Assembly (NCBI GenBank): GCA_035555315.1 | Contig: DATMGU010000046.1 | Location: forward strand, 1-64,000 | Direction: 5' to 3' | Length of the DNA stretch: 64,000 nucleotides | Origin: DATMGU01 sp035555315 | Lineage (GTDB): Bacteria; Pseudomonadota; Alphaproteobacteria; ATCC43930; CGMCC-115725 | In this document: positions 53,798-62,868 of the stretch, in pieces | How positions within the stretch are numbered: position 1 is the stretch's first letter | How the letters are laid out: every line of letters begins with the position of its first letter | Position numbers and translations under genes: made by a program | Notes under the pieces: model-generated | What the model was told of the DNA's origin: nothing | Databases searched by the model: none | Seen by the model: only the letters and a program-made list of their open reading frames with translations

Positions 53798-54589
53798 TTA
53801 CGTGCGGAATGCCAACAGCGCTTCCAACTCGACTACTTCGGCGACATGACCGTCTCGTGCCACGGCATTCAGCACGTCGCGCAGGGCGGCGACCAACTCC
53901 GGCTGGCGCGTGCCCAACCGCTCCGGCGAGGTGCTAGACAGCGACAGGGCACGGTCGATCAGCCGATCGGTCGGCGTCTCCAGGCGCCGGATCACCGAGA
54001 CGCGCTGCAGGTCGTTGAAGGGGGAGGCTAGCAGGATGGCCTCGTGCCTGATCCACGCGGCACCCTTTCTTTCGGCACGGTCCGGATCTTGGTCCGCGAA
54101 GGGCTCCAGGATCGCGTCGAAATGCTGTTTCCAGGCGTTCTCGGGCAATTTCAGCGATCGATCGCCGAACAGCGCCACGGCGCCGCCCTGCTCGATCATC
54201 TGGTCGAGCCGCCGCAGCGTGTCCGGCCGATCCATCCAATGGAATGACCGCCCCATTACCGCCAGATGGAACATGCCCCAACTGGCATCGAGGTCATAGC
54301 TGCTGCCTTGGCGCAGGGTGGCCGTGACACCCTGCGCCTCGGCGTAAGCGCGCGCCGCGGCCAGCATCGCGGGCTCCGGGTCGACCCCGACAACCTCCCG
54401 CGCATGCCGGGCGAAGGCCGTGGCGAGGAAACCCGGACCGCAGCCGATGTCGAGCACCCGGTCGTCCGGCTCAAGGCCGGTCAAGGCGACGACCCGGTCG
54501 ATCAGTGCCGTCGGATAACTCAGCCGGCCGCGCACGTAATGGTCGACGGTCGACTGAAAGCGGTGTGGCTCGAACGGGATCGGCCGCAT
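53798..54589 (-). CDS. Class I SAM-dependent methyltransferase
   Basis: 263 residues. SAM-binding motif I is VLDIGCGPGFLATAFA, followed by the acidic loop VVGVDPEPAML. FHLAVMGRSFHWMDRPDTLRRLDQ corresponds to motifs II/III of small-molecule methyltransferases of the UbiE/SmtA type. It is only 21 bp after the DppC-like gene and before the terminator, so it is probably the last gene of that operon. Substrate unknown. Confidence 0.88.
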   Translation of the reverse strand: MRPIPFEPHRFQSTVDHYVRGRLSYPTALIDRVVALTGLEPDDRVLDIGCGPGFLATAFARHAREVVGVDPEPAMLAAARAYAEAQGVTATLRQGSSYDLDASWGMFHLAVMGRSFHWMDRPDTLRRLDQMIEQGGAVALFGDRSLKLPENAWKQHFDAILEPFADQDPDRAERKGAAWIRHEAILLASPFNDLQRVSVIRRLETPTDRLIDRALSLSSTSPERLGTRQPELVAALRDVLNAVARDGHVAEVVELEALLAFRT

Positions 54590-54610
54590 GGTAGCCTCCT
54601 CGCCATGGTT

Positions 54611-55525
54611 TCAGCGGAGCGTCGGGTCCAGCCGGTCGCGCAGCCAATCACCCAGCAGGCTGATCGACAATGTCGTCAAAACGATGACGCAGCTCGGCGA
54701 CAGCATGATCCAGCAGGCCCGTGTGATGTATTCTCGGCCATACCCCACCATGTTGCCAAGCGAGGTCAGCGGCGGCTGCACGCCCAGCCCCAGGAAGGAC
54801 AGCCCGCTTTCCAGCAGGATGGTTTCCGGAAAGCTCAATGTCATCGACACGATCAGCGTCGAGGCGATATTGGGCAGGATATGGGCGCCGTAGATGCGCG
54901 GCGGCCGCGCGCCCAGTTGACGGACCGCCGCCGCGTAGCCCTGCTCCTTGGCGGCGATGGTCAGCCCGCGGGCGATCCGCGCATAGCGTTCCCAGCTGTT
55001 CAAGCCCATCAGGCAGATGAACAGCGGCAGGCTGTTGCCGAAGAAGGCGAGGACCGCCAGCGCGATGATCAGGAACGGCATGCTGGCCTGAAAATCGATC
55101 AGCATCAGCACCAACGCCTCGACCTTGCCGCGACAATGCGCTGCGAGGAAGCCCAGCGACGTGCCGAGGCACGCTGCGATCAACGTGCCGAACAGGGCGA
55201 TCAATATGCTGAGACGGATCGACATGATCAGCCGGGACAGCACGTCGCGGCCCAGCTCGTCGGTGCCGAGCGGATGGCCCCAGCCGCCGCCGAACAGCGC
55301 CGGCGGCACCAGGCGATGGCGCAGATCGAAGGCGGTGAAGGCATAAGGGGCCAGATGATCGGCGCCGAGGGCGATCACCAGCATCAGCGCCACCCAGGCG
55401 AGGGCCAGGATCACCGAGACCGGCCAACGGCGCAACCAGCGCGCCAGCGAGCGGCCCCCGATCGAATGGCGCTGGGCGACTGTCTCGCCACCAGCCGCGT
55501 CCAAGGTGTCGGCCTCCTGGATCAT
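54611..55525 (-). CDS. Dipeptide/oligopeptide ABC transporter permease (DppC-like)
   Basis: 304 residues from ATG 55525, which overlaps the DppB-like stop as ATGA. Contains HPLGTDELGRDVLSRLIMSI, the DppC hallmark, and an EAA loop EQGYAAAVRQLGARPPRIYGAHILPN. Five to six membrane helices. Confidence 0.92.
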   Translation of the reverse strand: MIQEADTLDAAGGETVAQRHSIGGRSLARWLRRWPVSVILALAWVALMLVIALGADHLAPYAFTAFDLRHRLVPPALFGGGWGHPLGTDELGRDVLSRLIMSIRLSILIALFGTLIAACLGTSLGFLAAHCRGKVEALVLMLIDFQASMPFLIIALAVLAFFGNSLPLFICLMGLNSWERYARIARGLTIAAKEQGYAAAVRQLGARPPRIYGAHILPNIASTLIVSMTLSFPETILLESGLSFLGLGVQPPLTSLGNMVGYGREYITRACWIMLSPSCVIVLTTLSISLLGDWLRDRLDPTLR

Positions 55526-56472
55526 CCGCCGCCCCCGGCCGACGGTGCGACACCGGTGCGCATCCGGGGATCGAGCCAGCCATAGGCGAGGTCGACCAGC
55601 AGATTGGCGACGACCATCGAGGCCGCGATGAACAGCAGGATGGTCTGCACCACCGCGAGGTCGCGATTCGCGACCGAGGCCACCAGCAAGCGGCCGACGC
55701 CGGGCCAGGAGAAGACGCTTTCGACCACCACCGCGCCGGCGATCAGGCTGCCGACCATGAAGCCGATGATGGTGACGGTCGGGATGGCGGCGTTCGGCAG
55801 AGCATGGCCGATGACCACCCGCCGCCAGGCGAGGCCCTTGGCGGAGGCGCTGCGAATATAGGGCTGACCCAGGACTTCGAGCATCGCCGAACGGGTGAAG
55901 CGCGCCAGGATCGCGGCCCCGCCGGTGCCCAGCGTGATGATCGGCAGCACCGCCGATATCCAATGATCATTGCCGCCCGTCGGCAGCCAGCCCAGCCAGA
56001 CCGAGAAGACCAGCACCAGCACCAGGGCGAGCACGAAGCTCGGCACCGCGAAGCCCGCGACCGAGGCGACCATGGTTAGCCGGTCGGCCAGCGAATTGCG
56101 GTGCAGGGCGGCGTAGACCCCGGCCGGGACGCCGATCGTCAGCTTCAGCAGCAGGGCGGGCAGGGTGATGGCCAGGGTCAGCGGAACCCGCTCCCAGACG
56201 ATATCGAAGGCCGGTCGTCCCTCGCGCATCGACGCCCCGAAATCGCCCTGCGCCACATTCAGCACATAGGTCAGGAATTGCCGCCAGATCGGTTGATCCA
56301 GGCCCCATTCCGTTCGGAACGCGGCCATCGCCTCGGGTGGGGCATCCACCGACATGATGGTCAAGGCTGGGTCACCGGACAGGCGCAGGACGATGAAGGC
56401 GAAGGTGACGACCAGAAAGATCGTCAGGATCGCCCGCATCAGCTTGGCGGCGAGAAACCGTGTCATGCCCAA
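55522..56472 (-). CDS. Dipeptide/oligopeptide ABC transporter permease (DppB-like)
   Basis: 316 residues, starting MGMTRFLAAKLMRAILTIFL. Contains FAFIVLRLSGDPALTIM, YVLNVAQGDFGASMREGRPA and an EAA region PYIRSASAKGLAWRRVVIGHALPNA, all DppB features. It sits between the ATPase and DppC-like genes. Confidence 0.92.
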   Translation of the reverse strand: MGMTRFLAAKLMRAILTIFLVVTFAFIVLRLSGDPALTIMSVDAPPEAMAAFRTEWGLDQPIWRQFLTYVLNVAQGDFGASMREGRPAFDIVWERVPLTLAITLPALLLKLTIGVPAGVYAALHRNSLADRLTMVASVAGFAVPSFVLALVLVLVFSVWLGWLPTGGNDHWISAVLPIITLGTGGAAILARFTRSAMLEVLGQPYIRSASAKGLAWRRVVIGHALPNAAIPTVTIIGFMVGSLIAGAVVVESVFSWPGVGRLLVASVANRDLAVVQTILLFIAASMVVANLLVDLAYGWLDPRMRTGVAPSAGGGG

Positions 56473-56496
56473 TTTCTCCCCGGGTTTCTCCCCAGC

Positions 56497-57507
56497 TTAT
56501 TCCACCGCATGGGCGATACCCGTCTTGAGGATGCCGGGCTCGGCGAGGTGGCAGGCGACCCGGCGACCATCCGGCAAAGCGCGCAGCGCGGGGCTCTCGG
56601 TCCGGCACCGGGCGATGGCCGCGGGGCAGCGCGGATGAAACGCGCAGCCGGCGACCGCGGTCATCGGGTCCGGCGGATCGCCGCTGAGGATGACGCGCGG
56701 CCGGCTGCGCCGCGCCCGCGCGGTCGGGATCGCCGAGACCAGGGCCGCCGTATAAGGATGCGCCGGGGTCATGAACAGCAGGTCCGGATCGCCATGCTCG
56801 ACGATGCGGCCCAGATACATCACCGCGACGTCGTGGCTGACCTGCCGCACGACCTTGAGATCGTGGCTGATGAACACGTAGGCGATGCCAAGCCGTGCCT
56901 GGAGGTCGAGCAGCAGGTTGACGACCTGCGCCTGGATCGACACGTCCAGCGCCGAGACCGGCTCGTCGCAGACCAGCAGGCTCGGTTCCAGGATGAGCGC
57001 GCGGGCTAGCACCACCCGCTGCCGCTGGCCGCCCGACAGCTCATGTGGATAGCGATCGAGCTGAGAGGCCTGCAGCCCGACCGAGGCTGCGATTTCGCGG
57101 ACCCGTTCGGCGTGATCGCGACGATTGCCGTCTTGGTGGATGGTCAAGGGCTCGGCGATCTGGCGGCCGACGGTCAGCCGCCGGTCGAGGGCGCCCAGCG
57201 GATCCTGGAACACCATCTGCAGCCGTCGACGCAAGGCGCGCCAGGCCGGCGTGTCCGGCGCCGGCATGTCCTGCCCATCGAACCGGACGGTGCCGCTGGT
57301 GGCCGGGATCAGCCCCAGCACCAGCCCCGCCGTCGTCGATTTGCCGCAGCCGGATTCGCCGACGATGCCCAGCGTGCGGCCCGGCTCCAGCCGGAACGAC
57401 ACCCCATCGACCGCGCGCAGCGTGGTTGTTCTGCCGAAGAACGGGCCGCCACGGCGAACCGCGTACTGCATTTTGAGGTCGGTGACCTCGAGCAGCGCCG
57501 CCGTCAT
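56497..57507 (-). CDS. Dipeptide/oligopeptide ABC transporter ATPase (DppF-like)
   Basis: 336 residues with Walker A GESGCGKST, signature LSGGQRQR, Walker B LLVCDEPVSALD, H-loop ISHDL and the C-terminal oligopeptide domain CAFHPRCPAAIARCRTESP (Fe-S-like Cys motif of the OppF group). The ATG overlaps the DppD-like stop. Confidence 0.93.
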   Translation of the reverse strand: MTAALLEVTDLKMQYAVRRGGPFFGRTTTLRAVDGVSFRLEPGRTLGIVGESGCGKSTTAGLVLGLIPATSGTVRFDGQDMPAPDTPAWRALRRRLQMVFQDPLGALDRRLTVGRQIAEPLTIHQDGNRRDHAERVREIAASVGLQASQLDRYPHELSGGQRQRVVLARALILEPSLLVCDEPVSALDVSIQAQVVNLLLDLQARLGIAYVFISHDLKVVRQVSHDVAVMYLGRIVEHGDPDLLFMTPAHPYTAALVSAIPTARARRSRPRVILSGDPPDPMTAVAGCAFHPRCPAAIARCRTESPALRALPDGRRVACHLAEPGILKTGIAHAVE

Positions 57508-58505
57508 GCGCGCCGTTCCAGCCGTTCGACCGCGGCGATCGAGGTGGCGTGATGACAGGCTGCGACATGATCCGGATCGATCATGCGCAGGCTGGGCCGG
57601 GTGGCGGCGCAGGCGGCGTCGGCCTCGTCGCAGCGTGGGGCGAAGCTGCAGCCGGCGGGCAGTCGCCCGGGCTCCGGCACCGTGCCGGGGATCGCCCGCA
57701 GCGGCCGGCGCGGACCGTCGAGATCGGGCAAGGCCGCCAGCAGGCCGCGCGTATAAGGGTGGCGAGGCCGGTCGAACAACTCGTCGATCAGTGCCGTCTC
57801 GACGATCCGCCCGGCATACATCACAGCGACCTGATCGGTATTCTCCGCGACCACGCCCAGATCGTGGGAGATCAGCACCAGCGCCATGCCGGTGTCCCGC
57901 CGGATCTCGCGCAGCAGGTCCAGGATCTGCGCCTGGATGGTGGCGTCGAGCGCGGTGGTCGGCTCATCGGCGATCAAGACATCCGGTTGACCGGCCAGCG
58001 CCATGGCGATCATCACGCGCTGGTTGGTGCCGCCGGAGAGCTGATGCGGATAATCCTGGAGCCGCCGCGCGGCCCCGGCGATGCCGACCCGATCCAGCAG
58101 GTGCCGCGCCTCGATGGCGGCGGCCCCGGCGTCCAACCCGCGATGCAGCCGCAAGGCCTCGCCCAGTTGGTGACCGACGGTGTGGACTGGGTTCAGGCTG
58201 CTTGACGGGTCCTGGAAGATCATCGCGATCCGCCGGCCGCGCACCGCCTCGAGCGCCTGGACCGGCGCGCCGATCAGCGGCTCCCCGTCGAAGGTCACCA
58301 TGCCGCCGATCCGCGCCCGCCCGCCGAGCAGGCCCAATGCCGCGAGCCAGGTGATGCTTTTGCCCGAGCCGGATTCGCCGACCAGCCCTAAGGCCGTGTC
58401 GCGCTCGATGGTGAGATCGATGCCGTGCAGCGCGCGGATCGTGCGGCCGTTATCGGTCTCGAAATCGACCGTCAGACCACGGATCTCGATCAGCGGGGGC
58501 TTCAC
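57504..58505 (-). CDS. Dipeptide/oligopeptide ABC transporter ATPase (DppD-like)
   Basis: 333 residues from GTG 58505, overlapping the binding-protein stop (GTGA); the longer frame lacks family similarity. Walker A GESGSGKS, signature LSGGTNQR, Walker B VLIADEPTTALD, and C-terminal CSFAPRCDEADAACAATRP are visible. Confidence 0.93.
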   Translation of the reverse strand: MKPPLIEIRGLTVDFETDNGRTIRALHGIDLTIERDTALGLVGESGSGKSITWLAALGLLGGRARIGGMVTFDGEPLIGAPVQALEAVRGRRIAMIFQDPSSSLNPVHTVGHQLGEALRLHRGLDAGAAAIEARHLLDRVGIAGAARRLQDYPHQLSGGTNQRVMIAMALAGQPDVLIADEPTTALDATIQAQILDLLREIRRDTGMALVLISHDLGVVAENTDQVAVMYAGRIVETALIDELFDRPRHPYTRGLLAALPDLDGPRRPLRAIPGTVPEPGRLPAGCSFAPRCDEADAACAATRPSLRMIDPDHVAACHHATSIAAVERLERRA

Positions 58506-60172
58506 GCGCGGTTGATCGCGAAATTGCCGGCCCGGAAATCCATCGCGAAGGCCGGTGCCGCGTTCCACTGGATATCCTTGCGCTTGGCGGTGAAGGTCGC
58601 ATTCTGGTGCAGCACCGTATAGGCTGGATCCTCCCGCTCGCAGATCTCCAGCATCCGCTTGAAGATGGCCTTGCGCTTGGTCATGTCGGTTTCGGTCTCC
58701 AGCATCGGCGACAGGCGATTCATCTCCTCATTGGTCCATTCGCCGACCTGCTGCTGCTGGCCGTTCGGACCGTGCGAGGCGACGATGGAGCTCACCGGAT
58801 CGTTGAACGGCGCGCTGTTCGACCAATCGCGGATCGCGCGCTGGCCATTGCGCTCGAACACCTGTTCCCAGCTCTCCTTCATGCCGAGTTCGATGTTGAG
58901 GCCGACCGAGCGCCACATCTCGGTCAGCACCTGCGCGGTCGCGGTCTGGTTGGTGTAGTAGTTGTTGAGCAGCCGATAGGGGATGGCGCCGCCCTTGTAG
59001 TTCGCCGCCTTCAGTAGCGCCTGCGCTTTTTCCGGATCGTAAGCGGGGACGGTCCAGCCCTCGACGAACATCGGGCCGTAGAACTCCCATTGTAGACCCG
59101 GCGGGACGCGCGTGCGGCCGGCCCAAAGGCTGTCGACAATCGCCTGCCGGTCGATCGCATGGGTGATCGCCTGGCGGATCCGCGGATCCACCAGTTCGGG
59201 GTGGGTCTTGTCGAATACCGTCAGGCGGTGATTGGAGATCAGGCCGCCCTTGACCTCGAAGCGTGGGTTGCTTTCGATCCCGGCGATCTGGTCCGGCGGC
59301 ATGTCGCAGGCGAAATCGTACTGGCCGCTCAGCAACCCGTTGATCCGCGACGCCACCTCGGGCACAACCGCGATGCGGATGGTCTTGATCGGCGGGCGGC
59401 CGCCCCAATACTCGTCATGCGCGTCCAGGATCAGCATCTGGTCGGGCTGGTACTCCCGCACCTTGTAGGGGCCGGTCGCGACCGGCTTGCGTGCCCAGTC
59501 GACATAGCTGGCGGCTTCCATGTAGCCGCGCTGGCTGATGATCTCGCTGCCCGAGCGCAACAACCGGCCTTCGAGCGTGACATCCGGCACGTGATTGACG
59601 AAACGGACGGTATACTTGTCGATCGCCACCACCTGTTCCAGCGCCGGCCAGGCGCGCTTGGCGATGGCGATCACCTCGACCGGCAATTTCTTGCCGTTCA
59701 CGGAATCGCGGGCCCGGACGCTGTTGATGGCGACCGTCTGACCGCTGTTGATGTCGTAGTCGGGTCCGAACATGCGGTCGCGGCTGAACGTGAAGACGAC
59801 GTCATCGGCGGTCATCTCGTCGCCGTTATGGAACTTGACGCCCTTGCGCAGCGACAGCTCGACGGTTCGGTCGTCGATCCGGCGCCAGCTTTCGGCGAGC
59901 GCTGGCATCGGCTCCAGCTTGCCGCCCAGATTGCGGCCGATCAGTGCCTCGAAAATGAATGAGAAGGTGCGCTCGCCGACATTGGATTGTTCGCGGGTCG
60001 GTTCGATCGAGGCGCTGGTCGATACTTGCTGCACGGCGATCGTAATGGTCGGGCGGTCTTCTGCCCGGATGATCGCGGGGGCCTGGGCAAGCGCCATGCG
60101 GGGTAGGATGAAGCTGCTGCCGGCGATGGCGGCGCCACCCCTAAGCAAACGGCGGCGGGACAGGTCGAGCAT
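58502..60172 (-). CDS. ABC transporter substrate-binding protein, peptide/solute family 5
   Basis: 556 residues. A Tat-like signal (SRRRLLRGGAAIAG) is followed by the family-5 core with RKGVKFHNGDEMTADDVVFTF and VATGPYKVREYQPDQMLIL. It belongs to the DppA/OppA superfamily, which binds peptides, but also opines, glycosides and phosphorus compounds. It lies 39 bp after the phosphonate monoester hydrolase gene, so its ligand may be that enzyme's substrate class. Confidence 0.92.
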   Translation of the reverse strand: MLDLSRRRLLRGGAAIAGSSFILPRMALAQAPAIIRAEDRPTITIAVQQVSTSASIEPTREQSNVGERTFSFIFEALIGRNLGGKLEPMPALAESWRRIDDRTVELSLRKGVKFHNGDEMTADDVVFTFSRDRMFGPDYDINSGQTVAINSVRARDSVNGKKLPVEVIAIAKRAWPALEQVVAIDKYTVRFVNHVPDVTLEGRLLRSGSEIISQRGYMEAASYVDWARKPVATGPYKVREYQPDQMLILDAHDEYWGGRPPIKTIRIAVVPEVASRINGLLSGQYDFACDMPPDQIAGIESNPRFEVKGGLISNHRLTVFDKTHPELVDPRIRQAITHAIDRQAIVDSLWAGRTRVPPGLQWEFYGPMFVEGWTVPAYDPEKAQALLKAANYKGGAIPYRLLNNYYTNQTATAQVLTEMWRSVGLNIELGMKESWEQVFERNGQRAIRDWSNSAPFNDPVSSIVASHGPNGQQQQVGEWTNEEMNRLSPMLETETDMTKRKAIFKRMLEICEREDPAYTVLHQNATFTAKRKDIQWNAAPAFAMDFRAGNFAINRA

Positions 60173-60211
60173 GGCGGTCTCCGGAGAGAGGGGAGGGCTG
60201 TGTGAGGCGGC

Positions 60212-61750
60212 TCAGCCGCGCTTTTCGAGGCCGCGCGGCGTGGCGCGGTAATGGGTCAGGGTCCGGTCGGCATAGGTCAGGCGCCAGGACAGCATCCGCT
60301 GGGCATAGTCCTTGACCCGCCCCGCATAGGCCGGGTCCTCGGCGCGGTTGACGAATTGATGGGGATCGTCGACCAGATCGAAGAACAGCGGCGGCAAGGC
60401 GGCGAAATGGACATATTTGTGCTGCTCGTCTTCGATCACCGCGAGCGAGCATTCGTCCATACCGATGCCCAGCTCCCGCTCCGGCGTGGAATAGAAGACA
60501 TCGCGGAAATCGAATTCGTACTGGATCTCGGTCCGCCAATCCGTCGGCGGCTGGCTATGGCAGAACGGCAGGACAGAGCGGCCATCGGCGGTCCGCGGGA
60601 TTTCCGCGTCCAGCCAGTCCAGGATCGTCGGCATCACATCGATCGAGCCGGTGAACTGGGACACGATACTGCCGCGCGACGCCTTCGCTGCGGCCGATGG
60701 GTCGCGGATGACCAAGGGGATGCGGAAGCTTTCGTCAAAATAGCCGATCTTGCCGAGCATATGGTGGTCGCCCAGCTGCTCCCCGTGATCCGACGTGAAG
60801 ATGATCAGCGTGTTGTCCCATTGGCCGGTCGCTTTGAGATGATCGAAGACCCGGCCCAGATAATCGTCCACCTCGGTCATCATGCCGAAATAGGTCGCCC
60901 GCATCTGGCGAACTTCCGCCTCCGCCATCTCGGCGGCGCGGCCATCGCCGTCTTGAAAGAAGCTGTTCTGGCCGATCGAGTTTAGATAAAAGGCCAAGAG
61001 TGGATGCTGTGCCGCCTCCGCTTCGATCGACCGGGCGCGTACCGGCGGCGCCATATCGGCGGCGTCATACATCGCATGATAGGGGGCCGACGCGATGAAT
61101 GGCGGGTGCGGCCGGTAATAGCCCAGATGCAGGAACCAGGGCTTCTGCCCTTTGCCTTTGAGGTAGGTTAGCGCCCGTTCGGTGAAGAACGCGCTGTCGG
61201 ACAACTCGCTCGGGACTCGCGCCGGGCGGGTAGTGGCGCCTGGTGCTTCGTCCTCGCCTTCGGGTAGCCAGATATCTGACCGTTTGGCCGGCAACTCGAA
61301 CCCCTTCTGGGCCAGCCAGCCGAAATACCCGTCCATCTCGGGCTCGAACGCGCCGACCGGGCGGAAGCCGTCCATGATGTCGCCCAGCGATAGGAAGCGC
61401 GGGTCCTTGGCCGAGGTGGTGCGTGGGTCCGGGGTCGTCGTCGTATAGCCGATCAGGGCGGCGTCATATCCCGCTGCGCGCAGCGCATGGGCGAGGTTGC
61501 GGTGTCGGGCATCCAGCGGAACGGTGTTTTGCACCGCCCGGTGGTTCATCTGATACATCCCCGTCAGCAGGCTGGCGCGCGCCGGGCCGCAGGGGACGGT
61601 TTGGGTGAAATGGTTGCGGAAGGTGACGCCCTCCCGACACAGCAGGTCGATGTTGGGCGTCTTCAGATGCGGCGTGCCCAGCTTGGTCAAGATATCGCCG
61701 CGCCATTGGTCGACGACGATCAGCAGAACGTTTCGCGGTACATCCGCCAT
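60212..61750 (-). CDS. Phosphonate monoester hydrolase / sulfatase-family enzyme
   Basis: 512 residues. It follows the Rhizobium and Burkholderia phosphonate monoester hydrolase closely: NVLLIVVDQWRGD (metal Asp14), VPCGPARASLLTGMY with formylglycine-forming Cys54 in C-x-P-x-R, ALIGYTTTTPDPRTTSA, FTSDHGEQLGDHHMLGKIGY and HFAALPPLFFDL. These enzymes hydrolyse phosphonate monoesters, phosphodiesters and sulfate esters. ATG 61750 is preferred to the GTG at 61762. No signal peptide, so it acts in the cytosol on imported substrate. It is the first gene of the operon and needs a formylglycine-generating system not seen here. Confidence 0.9.
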   Translation of the reverse strand: MADVPRNVLLIVVDQWRGDILTKLGTPHLKTPNIDLLCREGVTFRNHFTQTVPCGPARASLLTGMYQMNHRAVQNTVPLDARHRNLAHALRAAGYDAALIGYTTTTPDPRTTSAKDPRFLSLGDIMDGFRPVGAFEPEMDGYFGWLAQKGFELPAKRSDIWLPEGEDEAPGATTRPARVPSELSDSAFFTERALTYLKGKGQKPWFLHLGYYRPHPPFIASAPYHAMYDAADMAPPVRARSIEAEAAQHPLLAFYLNSIGQNSFFQDGDGRAAEMAEAEVRQMRATYFGMMTEVDDYLGRVFDHLKATGQWDNTLIIFTSDHGEQLGDHHMLGKIGYFDESFRIPLVIRDPSAAAKASRGSIVSQFTGSIDVMPTILDWLDAEIPRTADGRSVLPFCHSQPPTDWRTEIQYEFDFRDVFYSTPERELGIGMDECSLAVIEDEQHKYVHFAALPPLFFDLVDDPHQFVNRAEDPAYAGRVKDYAQRMLSWRLTYADRTLTHYRATPRGLEKRG

Positions 61751-61903
61751 CAGCCCACCCACCCGCTCAAATTTCCCGAGCGGAATGTGCCTGCTTATTA
61801 TGACAGTCGTGTGTAGCTTGGGCGATCACCAAGCATGGCTGATGCCTTGCGGTTGTCGTCGATTCTCGCGTTGTTGTCTGGAAGTAATGGTGGGGTAATG
61901 GGC

Positions 61904-61931
61904 CATATTTTGCTAAAATTTTAGCAATATG
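61904..61931. promoter_or_regulatory. AT-rich palindrome between divergent PMH operon and receiver gene
   Basis: TTGCTAAAATTTTAGCAA (61910-61927) is a perfect 18-bp palindrome, extended by CATA on the left and TATG on the right with two extra T. It lies 154 bp from the hydrolase start and 99 bp from the receiver-gene start, a good place for an operator. The regulator is unknown. Confidence 0.5.
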
Positions 61932-62029
61932 CGCCACACTATATCGCTGACAAACTACACTCGGAATGCTTAATTATTCCTTACTGCTTCGATATCGCTT
62001 ATCGTTGGTCTCGGTTATGGAGTGGAAAC

Positions 62030-62734
62030 ATGAGCATTTCCGAAGCGGATGCGGTCCGCGCTGCCCGGTACCTCATCGATAAATATGGCGAGATCGCTCA
62101 TCACCGAGCCAAGAGTCGGATACGCATGCTGTCGCAGCCAAGTACCGCGTCGCTCGCGGCCGATTGGCGGATGATCGAGGCGGCGATCGTCAAGGTTACA
62201 GCGGGCGCGCGGATCGACGAGCCGATGGCGCCCCGATCCCTGGCCGCCCTATCGCAATCAATGGAGAGTGCGATGCGAAATCGCCAATACCAGCCTCATC
62301 ATCAATCCCCGGTTCATCAATCCCCAGTTGGCCGATCCCCGAGCCAGCGCAGCCACATCGTCGTCGTCGATGACGATGTGGGAATCCGCGAGGTATCGGC
62401 CGAGGTGTTGGAAGATGCCGGCTATGTCGTGTCCCGCGCGGCCAGCGCACAGGAGGCTTTGGCCCTGCTCGAGGCGCATGTCGAAACGGCGTTGTTGTTC
62501 ACCGATGTGGTGATGCCGGGCATCGACGGCTTCATGCTGGCCGATATGGCGAAGGCCCGGTGGCCGGCGCTGCGAGTCGCCTATGCGACCGGCTATAGTG
62601 ACATCATGGCCGCGCGATCGCGGCCGGGGCTGATGCACGGGCCGGTTCTGAACAAGCCCTATACCGCCCGCCAGCTCTCGGGGGCGGTGACCTCCCTGCT
62701 CGAGGCGGAGGTTCCGGCGGACGGCTATTGGTAA
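62030..62734 (+). CDS. Receiver-domain protein with helical N-terminal extension
   Basis: 234 residues. The N-terminal ~80 residues are helical (SEADAVRAARYLIDKYGEIA) and not identified. A His/Gln/Ser/Pro linker (about 87-108) follows, then a CheY-like receiver with VVVDDD, phospho-acceptor Asp159 in LFTDVVMPG, YATGY switch and Lys209 in VLNKPY. GGAG lies about eight bases before the start. The receiver closely resembles the stand-alone protein at 13229-13606, so the family is probably expanded in this genome. Confidence 0.85.
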   Translation: MSISEADAVRAARYLIDKYGEIAHHRAKSRIRMLSQPSTASLAADWRMIEAAIVKVTAGARIDEPMAPRSLAALSQSMESAMRNRQYQPHHQSPVHQSPVGRSPSQRSHIVVVDDDVGIREVSAEVLEDAGYVVSRAASAQEALALLEAHVETALLFTDVVMPGIDGFMLADMAKARWPALRVAYATGYSDIMAARSRPGLMHGPVLNKPYTARQLSGAVTSLLEAEVPADGYW

Positions 62735-62868
62735 GAGACAAGAATCGCGAGAGTCCTTGCCGAGAAACCGTCCAAGGCACATTGTTTATTACGAAGACGC
62801 TACTCAGCCACGGCAGAAAACACGTGGCGGGCAACGACAAGAATTAAAGCTCTGGAGGAAACATCGCT

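Noticed and set aside
57125..58354. 409-codon plus-strand frame across the two Dpp ATPase genes
   Set aside because: Arg/Ser/Pro-rich shadow; the minus strand has two complete ABC ATPases.
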